This document shows, one piece after another, positions 43,858 to 57,389 of a stretch of 64,000 bases of DNA. Every line of letters starts with the position of its first letter. Within the stretch, counting starts at the first letter, position 1. The position numbers and the translations under genes are program-made. The notes below the pieces were generated by a model, which was not told where the DNA came from, did no database searches, and saw only the letters and a list, made by a program, of their open reading frames with translations. Source of the DNA: Astrocystis sublimbata (Eukaryota; Ascomycota; Sordariomycetes; Xylariales; Xylariaceae); NCBI GenBank assembly GCA_022453515.1, contig JAJNNY010000070.1, positions 62,001-126,000 on the forward strand, given 5' to 3'.

Positions 43858-44446
43858 CTAGTATCCCGGCGGGTTCAATCGTTGTGACACTCTTGTCCAC
43901 TTTGGTAGTTCTGTAAGTCCCACAATCAGCATTGTGTCTCTTGATCCCACGGCCACATGTTCAAGCCCCTGGACAGCTTCGGGCTAGGCTCCATGTTGTG
44001 GCAGGAACCTACTGTGTATGCCTTTCCTATACCGCTTCTCTTTCCGGTCGAACATGGTGTATTTGTCTTTGGGCAGCATCTCGGCTTCGGTCGGCATCGT
44101 CTCCTTCCACACGTCGAGGGCCTTCAGCGTCTCGCCCTTCTTGGCAAGGGCCTGGTCAATTGTAGCGACGACGGCATCGACGGCGCGCAGACGCTCCCGT
44201 TGCCGTGATTTCTGGAACCGCGATAGTCGCCATGGCGTCTTCCTACATAGCAAATCCTCTAATATTAGCCATCTGAGCTAACCGCGGCGCGTTATTCGGT
44301 CGAGTCGGGGGGGGGGGGGGGGGGGGGAAGGTCGGCTCGATAGCGGATATGTGGTGGAATGACGGGCTGGAGGAGCGGAGGGGCATTCGGACGCACCATA
44401 AGAGACCACCGGACAAGGCGTTCGTCGCTCTGAAGGCGCCGAACAT
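43858..44446 (-). CDS. MRPL31: mitochondrial large-subunit ribosomal protein mL60 (Mrpl31)
   Basis: Three short exons, 44397-44446, 44013-44242 and 43858-43910, giving 110 aa. Exon 1 encodes MFGAFRATNALSGGLLW. Exon 2 encodes KTPWRLSRFQKSRQRERLR and on through LPKDKYTMFDRKEKRYRKGIH. Exon 3 encodes KLPKWTRVSQRLNPPGY. The basic composition, the length and the WRLS/KYTxFDRKEKRYRKGIH/LPKWTRxSQRxNPPG blocks match the fungal mL60 family, a mitoribosome-specific subunit. The introns are 154 bp (donor gtgcgt, acceptor tgtag) and 102 bp (donor gtaggt, acceptor acag). The third exon is only 53 bp, so simple ORF calling misses both ends of the protein. Confidence 0.92.
43911..44012 (-). other. intron 2 of the mL60 gene
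   Basis: 102 bp on the minus strand with donor gtaggt, branch gctgat and acceptor ttacag. It joins GIH-(a|aa) to LPKWTR. Confidence 0.87.
44243..44396 (-). other. intron 1 of the mL60 gene, containing a C21 tract
   Basis: 154 bp with donor gtgcgt and acceptor atgtag. It includes an uninterrupted 21-base homopolymer (G on the plus strand at 44307-44327, C on the transcript). Confidence 0.87.
44307..44327. repeat. homopolymer G21/C21
   Basis: Uninterrupted run of 21 G on the plus strand, inside the first intron of the mL60 gene. The exact length is likely to be variable or prone to sequencing error. Confidence 0.9.
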
Positions 44447-45089
44447 GGTGAGGTGAGGGGTGTCGGCGTTGACGTACGGGAGACCTGATATGGCCTCAAC
44501 AACCCTGACGTTGGAAAAGTTTCGGAGTTTAAGCTTTGGCGGGCACGTGCCAAGGCGTCGCCGACAAACAGGCACGACAGGGTCCCCCACCTGTGAACGA
44601 GCCGCGCTGGGTGCAGCTGGGTACAGCTCCGGGGCTAGTGACCCGCTTTTAAATCCCCCAGTTAGTGTACTCAGTACCTAGGTAGGGTATCTATGTACTG
44701 TGTAAGTATCCACTAGGTACTCGTATATTCCATTCATTGTTGGCACTGCCAAGTAAAGAGCTAGCTCAAAAGGGCCAAGTCAATTTGGTCGCAAGCTCAC
44801 ACGTCCCAACTCTCTACTCCGTACCTACAACTCGACACCAAAGCGCAATCGCCATCGCCACAGGTCGTGTCTGAGCCTGGGTCTGTTGTCGATGGAGGGA
44901 CCCTCTGAACATAGTTCGCAATTGACCGACATACAAGAATAGAAGACATCATACGCCCCCATATGTCTCCAGTCTAGAAGATCCCAGAAAAGTAAAAAGA
45001 GCCAACAACAACAACAGCAACAGCAACAACAAGACCAGCGATACCGGGACAGCCCTCCACGAGTCGGGTTGGCACCATCCATACGTACC
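44447..45089. promoter_or_regulatory. divergent intergenic region mL60 / TRS20
   Basis: About 640 bp between divergent start codons. It contains a cctaggtagggta motif at about 44675-44690 and a (caacaa)-rich leader at 45003-45036 just before TRS20. The (caa) run explains the Cys/Leu-rich minus-strand frames there, which are not genes. Confidence 0.5.
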
Positions 45090-45699
45090 ATGTCCTACTA
45101 CTTCGTCATAGTCGGGACGCAGGACAATCCGCTCTTCGAGCATGAGTTCGGCACATCCAAGGCCGGCGGCGACGGCCAGGCGCGGTTCCCCGAGCAGGCG
45201 CGGCACATGAACCAGTTCATCGTGCACAGCAGTCTGGACATAGTCGAGGAGGTCCAATGGGGTGCCGGCCAGATGTGTGTCCCCTCTCCACCACCTACCT
45301 ACCTCTCTCCCCTCTGGGCATCCCAGACCATCTCGATCGCTAATACGACATGGTGTCTGTCCTACGTGCAGGTATCTCAAGTGCATCGACCGCTTCTTCA
45401 ACAACTACGTGTCCTGCTTCCTCACCGGCGGCAACGTCAAGTTCATGCTCCTGCACCAGCCGCCCTCGTCCGCCGTCTCCTCGACCGGCGTCGTCCTCGC
45501 CAACCCGCGCGGCTCCACCTCCACCATCGCCGCGAACCCCACGAGCCCGCAGACCGAGGAGGCCGTGCGCTCCTTCATGCTCGAGGTCTACGAGAGCTGG
45601 GTCAAGACCATCATGAGCCCGTTCTACAACGTCAACATGGAGGTTCGCAGCCCCGTCTTCCGCCAGCGGGTTGCTGCCGCCGGCCGCAAGTACCTGTGA
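45090..45699 (+). CDS. TRS20: TRAPP complex subunit Trs20 (sedlin/TRAPPC2)
   Basis: Two exons, 45090-45274 and 45372-45699 (170 aa). The protein is a longin-fold adaptor subunit shared by TRAPP complexes, which activate Rab1/Ypt1 in ER-Golgi traffic and autophagy. It begins MSYYFVIVGTQDNPLFEHEF, exactly the sedlin N-terminal strand and loop. HMNQFIVHSSLDIVEE follows, then the splice QM-YLKCIDRFFNNYVSCFLTG, NVKFMLLHQ and a C-terminal helix ending YNVNMEVRSPVFRQRV. An insertion of about 25 Ser/Thr/Asn-rich residues sits between the FMLLH strand and the last helix. The 97-bp intron has donor gtgtgt and acceptor tgcag. An upstream in-frame ATG at 45069 would add seven residues that do not fit the family start. 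Confidence 0.93.
45275..45371 (+). other. intron of TRS20
   Basis: 97 bp with donor gtgtgtcc (weak) and acceptor gtgcag. It restores GQMYLKCIDRF. Confidence 0.85.
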
Positions 45700-46930
<1,231 letters not shown>

Positions 46931-48209
46931 CTTGAATGATGGTGATGTGTGTAGTGGATGATGTTTAGTGATGAAAAGTGGTGTTGTTGATGGCTGAAGT
47001 TGATGCAGCAGCGGTGGAGGTTGTTGGTGGATATGGAGATGGAGAGGAAGTGAGAAAGGCAAAAGGGCGAAAAGAGCGCAGTTAAAAGCGGGATGGGAGC
47101 GGCGGATTTAAACCACTGGTTTGGGGGTAGGTAGTTGCTGATTGCAAAGTGCAAGGACGGGACTGTTGTAGGCACTTGCCTGAACGATGGTAGATCCATT
47201 GAATGGGCTGCGGCGATTTGGGCCAATCAGAAAATTCGGCTCACTTGCCAATTCTCGAATTCGAAAGAGGGCCTGATTGCGCTTGCGAACGACACGCTAT
47301 CTCCCTGCGTGTTTTGGCGGGTGTTTTTGAGACTGATTCCCATCAAGGCGTGCTAACCCCTGCTAGTCTGGAATGACCCGTGCTTGGCGGCACGCCTGCC
47401 TGTCGAGGTCCACTTAAAATGGGACCGCGAATCAACACAGGCGACACAGGCTCGACAGGTAAGTCAAGGTTATGTCTCGACCTCGTGAGGTTGGAACTTG
47501 TAAGTCTACATAGCAACAACTATTGACCCACAACATCAACTCAAATGTATACCTCGTATATGTACCCGATGGATTGCGATACTGAGAACCTGTACGTACT
47601 GGATACAGGTTTATGCATTATAGGGGGGGTCTGGTGCCCAGGTGATCTGATCCAGAATACATGCAGTTCGTTGCGGGCGATCTAGGTACACACTGATCGT
47701 GGTATCTCAGCACACGTTACTCAACAGCATAGCAGACGGGAGACGAAAAATGAAGACGCAGCGACGGGTAAAGGGCGTTGCAGCGAAAATCCACATATCC
47801 CTGACTTTAATCACTCTACTAGGTAGGCAGATGGAACAAGGCCAATAACATTGCAAAGATGAATACTTCCACTAGAAGGGATTCGAGTTGTACGATGCCG
47901 CCTATGAATGACGGCCGCAAATAGCGGCGGTACTGTACACTTTTCCGCAGACCAATACCGTGATTGTATACACAAAAACACACATCTCTATTCCGAGATG
48001 GCCTATCGCACCCAGAACGCCTATTCCAATGCAATGCCTTGATGAACCTCACCAGTTACCTGCCTAGACTCCTGACGCTGCCGCTTCAACCATTCCTGGG
48101 GATTTTAGCCCAAATATCATTCCACGGACTCCTTGAAAGAACACCATAATAGACCAGATCGACTCCTCATGGAATCAAGATGTCACGTTTCGGACTCTCA
48201 TGACCCGTA
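46931..48209. other. upstream region of histone H4 and 3' flank of CDC27
   Basis: About 1.3 kb. The first 150 bp on the minus strand (46931-47080) form a C/A/T-rich leader. The remainder holds no supportable gene. Frames at 46927-47226 reflect the leader's composition. Confidence 0.5.
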
Positions 48210-50726
48210 TCATGCCATCATAGAATCGTCAAAGCTATCATCATCCTCGAGGCTTTCGATCGCCTCTTTGATCTGCTGGCTTGCCTAAACCCGGATGTTA
48301 GCATCAAGTTCATTTTTATTTATGACGGCTTGACTGACCTTTGGATCCAAGTTCAACGCAATAGTGAAATGTCGGACGGCTGAGCCCTTGTCATTCAGGG
48401 TTTTATATAGTTTGCCAAGTAAAAAGTGAACTGTGGCCTCGTCTGGTGCTAGCGTCTTGAGGATCTCGAGCTCTTTTTGGGCTGCGTCAAGCCTGTTCAG
48501 CGCCAGCAGGGCTCTCGCTTTCTTGTACCGGGTCTGCGCAGCGTGGGGTGCAAGTTCCGTTGCCTTGCTGAAATACTGTAGTGCCTGGACGGGTTGACGC
48601 TGCTTCTCTAGGACGTTGCCGATGCAGCAGATTAAGACGGCGTTAGTGGGATTAATGCTGGAGGCTGAGTGAAAGTGCGTGTTTGCCTTATCGTAGCTCC
48701 CGAGTTTTTCGTAGACTCGGCCAATGCCATAGTATGCGTTATAGTGGCGTCGGTCTGCTGATATCGCCAGGCGATATGCCGTGAGAGCCTTCTCATACTC
48801 CTCGTTGGAGACATGTTCGTGACCTTGCAAAGTGAATGCGTACGCGAATTTGGGGTCTAACTGAGTAGCACGCTTGAAACACTTGAGAGCCTGCTCATGG
48901 TCGCGGGCAAGCGACCACGCATTGCCCAGAGCACACCACGCTTGTGGAGAATGCCAAGATTGGTCCACAAGTTCGTGGGCCAAGAATGATAGATCTGTCT
49001 CTCTCTTGAGATGCCAAAGAATCGTGGAGTAGACTTCCATATCTTGTAGGCGTGTGGGAGCAAGTATTCGCAGCTTCCTGTAATATTTCTCCGCTTCGGC
49101 ATACGATGCTTGCTCGTAATATGCCCGCCCCAACTGGGACACCACCCAAGGGGTGTCGTGCTGGGCTCGTGGTAGTGACATGTAAGCAGTCAGGGCATCC
49201 GCCGAACGATACTGAGAAAGTGCCAAATACCCAGACCCCAGCTTCTTCAGCAAATCAACAAGGCTCCTCAACGCTTCCTCGGTCTTGACCACATCAGATT
49301 CCACGTTTTTAAGGACCTGTGGCTGGGGGGGGGCCTCTTTGACTCTCGGCGCTTCGGCTTGATCTACATCCATACCATTCTCCTCCAGCGGTTTTCTGTT
49401 GCCACTGACAGTCCTGCCAACACCAGTACCACTAGAATTGGGCCGCATGATCCGAGAGATCTGGGGTCTAGCCTTTCTTAATTCCCTCGTTGCGGCTGCG
49501 CCCATAGCTACCGCCGTAGAATTGGTTTTCGCGTTTGCGCTTCGGAACATGTTTATCCTGGCACTTCTTCGTTGTGGAGCACCAGGTTCCTCAGATGGCT
49601 GTCTAGGCTGCACAGGATGGCCCGATACAGTCCTTTTCCGTTCGATCCCCGCCCCGGCAGCGGCAGAAGTCCTTAAAATAGCTGGATTCGGCTCGGAAGG
49701 ATACTCGTCTTGTACCCGCTGGGTTCTTTTCGCTGTGAGCCGGAAACCAGGCTTAGGGGCCGCGTCCAGTGATCCCTGATCCGCAGGTTGTGTGTTACGT
49801 GTCCGTCGGGTGGGCGCGGGAGGTGGTTCAACGACCAAGCCTACTCTTGAAAAGTTTGTATCCCCATTTGTTACAGTCGGCGATTCCACAGGGTCGTGAA
49901 TAGGTTCAGGAGCGGCGGCCATCCTAGAGCGAGCTGCATGAATCTTCGACATGAAGTCATTTTCCCCGGAGCCGGAGCTCAGGTAATTGTTGCCAAGAAG
50001 CACCTCGTTCGAAGCCGCTGATCGCTGCGAGTCGAAAGGATCTATGGCGTCAAAGATGGCGGTGCGGGCAGAAGACTTCTTAGGTAAAGGATCCATAGGA
50101 TTTATTATGCCGTTATCCCTCTGTTCCGACAATATTCCCGACGGCTGCTCTAAGCCCATACCGTCTATTAAGGCATCGTTAAGCTTGAAGATGTTCTGCA
50201 TCCGAACGTTGACGCCCATGTCACACAGTGATTGGAACGCATCCCACATGAATGGGTTGGCCTTGAGTGCTGCCTCGAAATTGAGTATTGCCTTTTTCCT
50301 GTCATCGTATGCCGTGTATAGCCTCCCAAGCAGACAGAGAACGCTGGCCGAATCGGGAGCTGCCGCTCGTGTTGTTGCTGTATGTTTTCCGAAGTTGGAC
50401 TTGTAAGACCAGAGACCCCTGGCCTTTTCGAGCGCGGTGATGCCATCCTTGTATCTTTCCAGTGAAAGGCAGGTCTGGGCGAATATATAGGCGCAGTTTA
50501 GATGGTTTCCACGGTAGCCAGAAGCTTTGCTGATCTCGTGAGCTGATTTGTGGTCTCCTAATCGAAAGTGGCAAAGCGCAAGGAGATATGCGGATTCGGC
50601 TGCGCGAGGATCGTGGGCAGCTAGTCTTTCGGCGAAGAAGTGTGCGTTATCGTATGAATGGTGGTCGAGGTGGTAATGGACTATCTGTCTTAGCTGAGCC
50701 GTAACAGCGGCGCTCGAGGGTGCCAT
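48210..50726 (-). CDS. CDC27: anaphase-promoting complex subunit Cdc27/APC3 (BimA/Nuc2)
   Basis: Two exons, 48339-50726 and 48210-48284 (820 aa). Cdc27 is a TPR scaffold of the APC/C ubiquitin ligase and docks the IR tails of Cdc20/Cdh1 and Apc10. N-terminal TPR-like helices (residues 1-165: IVHYHLDHHSYDNAHFFAER, LALCHFRLGDHKSAHEI) are followed by a Ser/Arg/Pro-rich linker (about 200-480) and at least seven C-terminal TPRs (CALGNAWSLARDHEQALKCF, AYTLQGHEHVSNEEYEKALT, YGIGRVYEKLGSYDKANTHF and others). The 54-bp intron (donor gtcagt, branch gctaac, acceptor tttag) joins LNLDPK to ASQQIKEAIESLEDDDSF, replacing a short wrong C-terminus. Separase, the downstream effector of APC/C, lies 37 kb away in the same window. 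Confidence 0.94.
48285..48338 (-). other. intron of CDC27
   Basis: 54 bp on the minus strand with donor gtcagt, branch tgctaac and acceptor gtttag. Read-through would give only 15 wrong residues, so it is easy to miss. Confidence 0.88.
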
Positions 50727-51944
50727 GGCGGTAGGGAAGACCGGGTCGATAACTTATGGGCGCCGAGACGGTGATCGAATAGCCATGTGGCCGTTGCTTG
50801 CCCGCCAGCTCTTTGCGTAGCGCAGGCTTAGATACGGGTGATCGTCGGAACCAGAGTCGTGGTTGTTGGGCTGCAGACTGCCCTGCACGCCAGTACCGCG
50901 CACTCGACAGAGGCCGACTCGTCGCGATGGTAGAGGATGGATATTATGATTAAGACAGGCCGACTAGACACGGCACCGGAGTTGATAGATACAGCCGGGG
51001 CGACCCGAGATTCCAATATGAGCGGCAAGAGAAAGGTTAGTTTGGTGAAAGAGGCCCATGCGGTGCTGAAGGGGCATATCTATGAGAAAGTGCTGTGGAG
51101 CGGCGAGGCGTGAATGACGGAAAGCGACAGCTCTGAGCGCAGTTATATCACGGATCCATTACAGAGACACAGGCTGGATGGAGGTTGCTCTTTGCGACGA
51201 GTTGCCAAAGTCCGGGCTCGAGGCGGGAAGTTGGTAGACTCGGGGTTGTAGCGCGAGGCGGTGGGCGCTTTTTTGGTGGGATGGACAACATCAACAATGA
51301 CAACACAACGAGGCGCTGGAGGCAATTGCCAATGTTGTTGCGGCCAGCACGAGCACGGTACGGTCACGATTTGCTCTGCATGTTGTGGTGGAGTGACTTG
51401 GGCAGGGATGTAGGGGAGCCTGTGAGCTGTCTCATTGGCTGCGTCACGGCTGACGGCCGCCTTGGTTGACCTGGCAAAGCAACAACGCAGCGCTAACCAG
51501 CGACCACTACAGGAACCACTTGAGCCCGCTAAGCCCATCTGGTGCCTGAGTAAGTACCTAGGTAGGTAAGGTTGTTTCCACCTTTCCGCAGTGCAGTAAG
51601 TACGATGCCACGCCCGACAGCAGGCGAGGGCAGGTACCTAGATGCCTAGCTCGCCCGGGCATCTCCGTCGTACAGTGTCAATACGATACATACTGTATTT
51701 CCAGCCCCGCCATGCGCTAACTTATGGTTGGTCCTACGTTGGAAGTATGTAGGTAGGTACCTCCTCAATTCTCTCCATTCTAAGATAGCGATTGGAGGTG
51801 GCTGCCACTGGAAACAAATCACACATTTCCGACCTGACCTCTACCTACAATTTCTCGAGTCGGAACTTAAAAACATATACCACTTGCATGCAACCACTCA
51901 CCTTCGCAACTTCGTGAATTGCCCACCAAATAGCTGGAATCGAC
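50727..51944. promoter_or_regulatory. divergent intergenic region CDC27 / SND2
   Basis: About 1.2 kb between divergent starts. It contains the motif acctaggtaggta at 51554-51570 and further tgtaggtaggtacct copies at about 51748-51763. The 131-codon minus frame at 51143-51538 has Cys/Pro/Ser-rich composition without a domain and is not called. Confidence 0.5.
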
Positions 51945-52436
51945 ATGGCTCAAAAGGCACGCAAGGGCACGGCAAAGTCCAACGCGGCTGCTCTCAAGAA
52001 CCTCCATATCGGCACACTCATTGTCAACACCTTGTTCGTCCTCTCCAACTTGCTCTTCAAACGGAGGTCACTTCTCCTTTATGTCCTCCTCTCAGCTCCG
52101 AGCTTCGTTTGCGAGTTCGTTCTGGAATCGACAGGCCGACCCAAATATGATCCGTCAACCAACGCCCTCAGGACTGCCGGAGAGGATCTTTCCGCCCCGG
52201 GTCTTACAGATTACATGTTCGATGTGATCTGGGTTACCTGGGCATCCGTCGTTCTAGTCATTCTCTTCGGCAATTGGGCTTGGATCATATGGTCCGTTGT
52301 GCCGGCTTATGGTGCTTACAAGGGTTTCGGCCTGCTGGGAGCAGCTCGTGGTATGGCAGGAATGCAGCAGGCACAGCAGCAACAAGCCGGCGGTGCTCAA
52401 ACGGCTGGAAATAGGAAGCAGAGACGAACCGCTTGA
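51945..52436 (+). CDS. SND2: Snd2/Env10 (TMEM208 homologue), SRP-independent ER targeting
   Basis: A 163-codon single exon. It has a basic N-terminus (MAQKARKGTAKSNAAALKNL), two hydrophobic hairpins (about residues 22-60: IGTLIVNTLFVLSNLLF and SLLLYVLLSAPSFVCEFVLE; about 95-125: YMFDVIWVTWASVVLVILFG and WIIWSVVPAYGAYKGFG) and a Gln/Ala-rich basic tail (NRKQRRTA). This matches the DUF788/TMEM208 family, whose yeast member Snd2 works with Snd1 and Snd3 to deliver proteins with central membrane segments to the ER. The start has a good context (gacATGGC). It converges with the DUF3605 gene, 100 bp between stops. Confidence 0.9.
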   Translation: MAQKARKGTAKSNAAALKNLHIGTLIVNTLFVLSNLLFKRRSLLLYVLLSAPSFVCEFVLESTGRPKYDPSTNALRTAGEDLSAPGLTDYMFDVIWVTWASVVLVILFGNWAWIIWSVVPAYGAYKGFGLLGAARGMAGMQQAQQQQAGGAQTAGNRKQRRTA

Positions 52437-52536
52437 GAAATATTCGTCACTGGTGGAGATCAAGACAATTTTATTGCAGAGATAGGTGCAACAATCTCTG
52501 GCCCTTGCTCGTCCACTGGGTATCATCACACATGGG

Positions 52537-53249
52537 TCAGTTGTCTACGCTAGCAGCATCCAGCTTTTGCGTCCATTCATTCAAGAGCTCCTTGCTTGCA
52601 TCTTTCACCATCACGTGGATATGCTCAAGAGAACGAACGCTTTGTAATGCAACCCAGTTCTTGAACCACAACACCCTGACTCCTCCACCTGGACCGAGCT
52701 TGTCAACGAAAACCCTGTTGATGAAGTCGGAGACGACTTTGTGGCTTTCACCAGTCATATCACCAGTCGCTGGGTCGGTATCGATAACAGTCCTCGACCA
52801 AACGACGATATGTGTGATATCAGGTGTAAGGCCATACGGCCAGTCGTTGACGAGTATGGAGTAGTCCAACTTGTCCTCGAATGGGACCAATGAATTTGGG
52901 GTGAAAGGAGGCGAGCCCCAAGCTTTAGGCAAGCGATGTGCGAGGAGATAGTTTGTCATAGATCCATATCGAACTTTTGTTTCAGTGGTCCAAGCCATGT
53001 AGCGCCGAAGATCTGAAGGCTTGCGTTTGAGAACCGATAGATTGTTTTCCTCTTTTTTTTCTTGGGTGTTAGTTGCTGAATAGCATCCGAGAGTCAAAGG
53101 GCAAGCTTTGGCTTACCAATGATCTTTTTCAAGTCTTCCCAATCATGATGGTGAAATTCCTCATCGGTTTGAGACAATACCCATTTATCTACCTCAGTCA
53201 AGGGAAATGGTGCTTCCTCTGGCAGCGTCTTGGTCTGTAGGTCACCCAT
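52537..53249 (-). CDS. DUF3605 family protein (Gig1-like)
   Basis: Two exons, 53117-53249 and 52537-53060 (218 aa). Exon 1 encodes MGDLQTKTLPEEAPFPLTEV and then DKWVLSQTDEEFHHHDWEDLK. Exon 2 starts in the middle of an A8 run and continues EENNLSVLKRKPSDLRRYMAW. The later blocks YGSMTNYLLAHRLPK, DYSILVNDWPYGLTPDITHIVVWSRTVI, FINRVFVDKLG, VLWFKNWVALQSVRSLEHIHVMV are the DUF3605 pattern. A Candida relative, Gig1, is induced by N-acetylglucosamine, but the biochemical role is unknown. The 56-bp intron has donor gtaagc and acceptor ccaag. The long upstream minus frame start at 53097 lies inside this intron and is not the real N-terminus. Confidence 0.88.
53061..53116 (-). other. intron of the DUF3605 gene
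   Basis: 56 bp with donor gtaagcc, branch agcaactaac region and acceptor cccaag immediately before an A8 run that begins exon 2. Confidence 0.82.
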
Positions 53250-54343
53250 CTCCCCGTAATTCACTAGTCAATAGATCTAAGTAAGGGCGTAGAAGCTAAA
53301 AGCAGGTACAGATGGGCCCTTTGGTGTTAAGGAGGAGATGTAGCCTAACAATCAGGATGGATGATGCTAGCCCAACTACAAACATTTGCATTGAAAATGG
53401 GCTAGGCAAAACATGCAACAACGAATAGTCCTACAGTACCTACTGCATATGATTACGTGCGCGCACCAATGTGGCTGGCGAGGCTGGGGTAGGACACCGG
53501 TTCCAATCAGTATTAGGTACTTACTCCAGTAGGTCTAGGTAGTAGGTACCTACCAACACACCCAGGAACTTGCTCAACCCTTTGCATTACAGGTACGAGA
53601 GACGATGACTCTTTTCGTTCCTTTTTCGAAAGGGACTGAGAGAGGAAATATCCATAAGTCGAAGCAAAAGGGGATATCCTGGAAAAGTGCATACTTACCA
53701 ACTAGGTACATGTAGGTAGTCGCTCCTTTCTTGGGCATGTCGGGGTAGCGCGAACAGCGGCCACACGGTCAAAGTACCAAGCACGGGCTAGGGCGGGAGG
53801 GTCCTACACTGAATTGCGACTTATCCGCCTTCACGGAGTTAAAGTCCGATCATGTGGCCGATCGGGCAGTTCGAGAATTTCTGCTTTCCTACATGTTTGT
53901 CCACGTGCTGCAGGGTTTAGTGACTATCGATATGCGTCTATGCGCAAGTATGCTTCTCCGCAGAGCTAGATAAGCTGATACCGACCTAGGCACCTAGGTA
54001 GCGTAAGTTTCTCTGAGACCGTCGATACCGAATAGGCCCACTGCCCAACATCCTTCTGTATTGAACAGATCTTGGCTTCAATCCTGAGAGCCGGAGTCGT
54101 ACCGGCTTCTATCTGGGATTGACCGATTGAAAGTCGTAGTAAGCCATCTCCAACCCGCCCTGCCTCGCTCTTCCCTCCCAGCTCCATTTCCCAACACCTG
54201 AGAGAGACAGTCACAATTGGCTTGCAGCAATTGTCGGCTCGAGGGAGGCAGTCTCCATTATATACGTCAACTGAGTGCTGACATAAACTCGTACGGCCTC
54301 AGTTCCACCACCAACGCTCCACGATTCCGCATCTCACTTCACC
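53250..54343. promoter_or_regulatory. divergent intergenic region DUF3605 gene / CBR1
   Basis: About 1.1 kb between divergent starts. Motif copies lie at 53513-53556 (tctaggtagtaggtaccta) and at about 53985-54000 (cacctaggtagcg). A TATA-like tatata lies at about 54258, 85 bp upstream of the CBR1 ATG. No gene is supportable. Confidence 0.5.
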
Positions 54344-55462
<1,119 letters not shown>

Positions 55463-57358
55463 TTGGATACAGCTATCTCATTAGCCAATGCAGCATAACA
55501 ATCCGCATTCGCATCCGTATCGAGCAGACGGTGCATCAACATATGGTAACCAAGCTGCGGGTAGCCTGCCATTATGTGTGACGCCAAAGGTAGCACGTGT
55601 GGTTTCTTTGTTTATAGCTCCTTGGAAGCATCTATGATTTTCAGGAGCGCTCTGCAGGCCCACCTAGGGGAATGGACAAATACTCAGAGCAGCAGCGGTC
55701 AGCTGAAGGAATATATAATGCAATATCTCGTATCTTCGCCATAAGTATGCTAACATGCGGAGTGTATGTGACGCGGATATCTAGCTTGAATTTCAAGTGT
55801 ACCAAACATGAATCGTACGCGTACTTCTGTAGAAAGAAAGTAGGACAAGACTTGGATGACGTCCATCAAGATATGGCTGGATTAATGGAGATCGGCAGAC
55901 CAAACTGTTGATTTCAATTACATAAGTACGCTTCCCCAGTAGGGGGATCACTTGTTGCTAGGTCTGTGTGCATTGCAGCAAACGTCTGCTAGCATTCGTC
56001 TACTAGAAATGCCACCGTGATTGAGATCCGTTGCCATCGTTTCCAAGTATGATATGGCCGGTATAATAGGTGGGAGGGTAACAAACAACGTAGGGCCCTT
56101 AACTTTGGGAGCGAGAGGCAAGCGACAAGGATGAGAAGTTCGGTGGGTGGTGGGCGTCTTTGACGAAACCGCGCGCCATATAGATCAATGACGAAGCTCG
56201 GTGTTGAGCACAGTGATAGATAGTATTTGGTAATGGAATTCGCAATAGTATATCTAGGTGATACACTAAAAAAGCTTCTCGAGGTTGTTTCCCGACTTGC
56301 CTATTCAATACAAGCCGGCCGTTTGTCAATCGACTGCTATCAGCTGAGTTGGCCGACTTCGGAAATCGTTGTTATGTGGGGAAACTAGAGGATTGGCCGA
56401 GGTGACATTGAGAGTTGTGAAGCAATGAAACAACCGGTGGAAGGGATCATTTAAAAAAGAACATTCATTAGATAGTTGAAACTTGTCAAAGTTTCAAGAG
56501 TAAAATTAAAAGTTTCTAGACCTTGAGAGTAATTATTGGCAGCGAACAGGTAATGGATTACATACCGTCGTTATCGAGGAGGGATAGACCCATTTGCAAA
56601 GAGCACTTCAAGGTCCGAAAACAAGAACGCCGCACAGAGCATATAGGTCGGTGGGTCACTTAGTACCCTGGCGGCCTGGTATGAGAATTGAATTTGTGTG
56701 TATAGAGGTATGCATGTGTCAGACTGTTAAATAGCTACCTAGGTAGTTAGTTATATATTTGTTTGGATTTTAGATATGTTGTGTTGGCCTTCTTCGAATT
56801 GCTTGACAATCCATTGCCATGCCAATGCGCGCACCCTTGATGCTGGGTTTGGTTTGTCATTGTGACAGATCTGGATAAGAGACTTACTTAACATGATATT
56901 TTTATATTTGGCGGCCATGTAGGTAAGTGGCTTCCAAGTTCGTGGAGGATGGATAGGTGGGTGTTGTGCTCTCAGGTTCGATTTGGTGTTTTGAAGTCGA
57001 GAGGACTGAAGGTGTTAAATAAAGTACCACCTATCACCATATGTACGTCACCAGTAGGTACCTACATGTAGATAGGTTTGCGGCCGGGTACGTACCCTGG
57101 CACTGGGCGTCGGCGGAAGCTGGGCTTTGATCCTTGAGCCTGAGGTCTAGATTGCGGGCTGCCCCCCCTCCGACCCCCTCGCCCCCCCACATTCTCGTCT
57201 TCTATCACAGAACTTGCAGGCTTTCCACATTTCGAGAACATTTGCACAACCGCCGATCAGCCGGCCCCGGCCATCCCAACGTTGCAAGACTTTGTATTTG
57301 AAGGTACACGTACAATTGCTGCACTGCCAGCTGGGACAGTCCCTCGACATCAAGGTTA

Positions 57359-57389
<31 letters not shown>

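Noticed and set aside
51143..51538. 131-codon minus frame between CDC27 and SND2
   Set aside because: Cys/Pro/Ser/Arg-rich composition, no domain, and a position in a divergent promoter.
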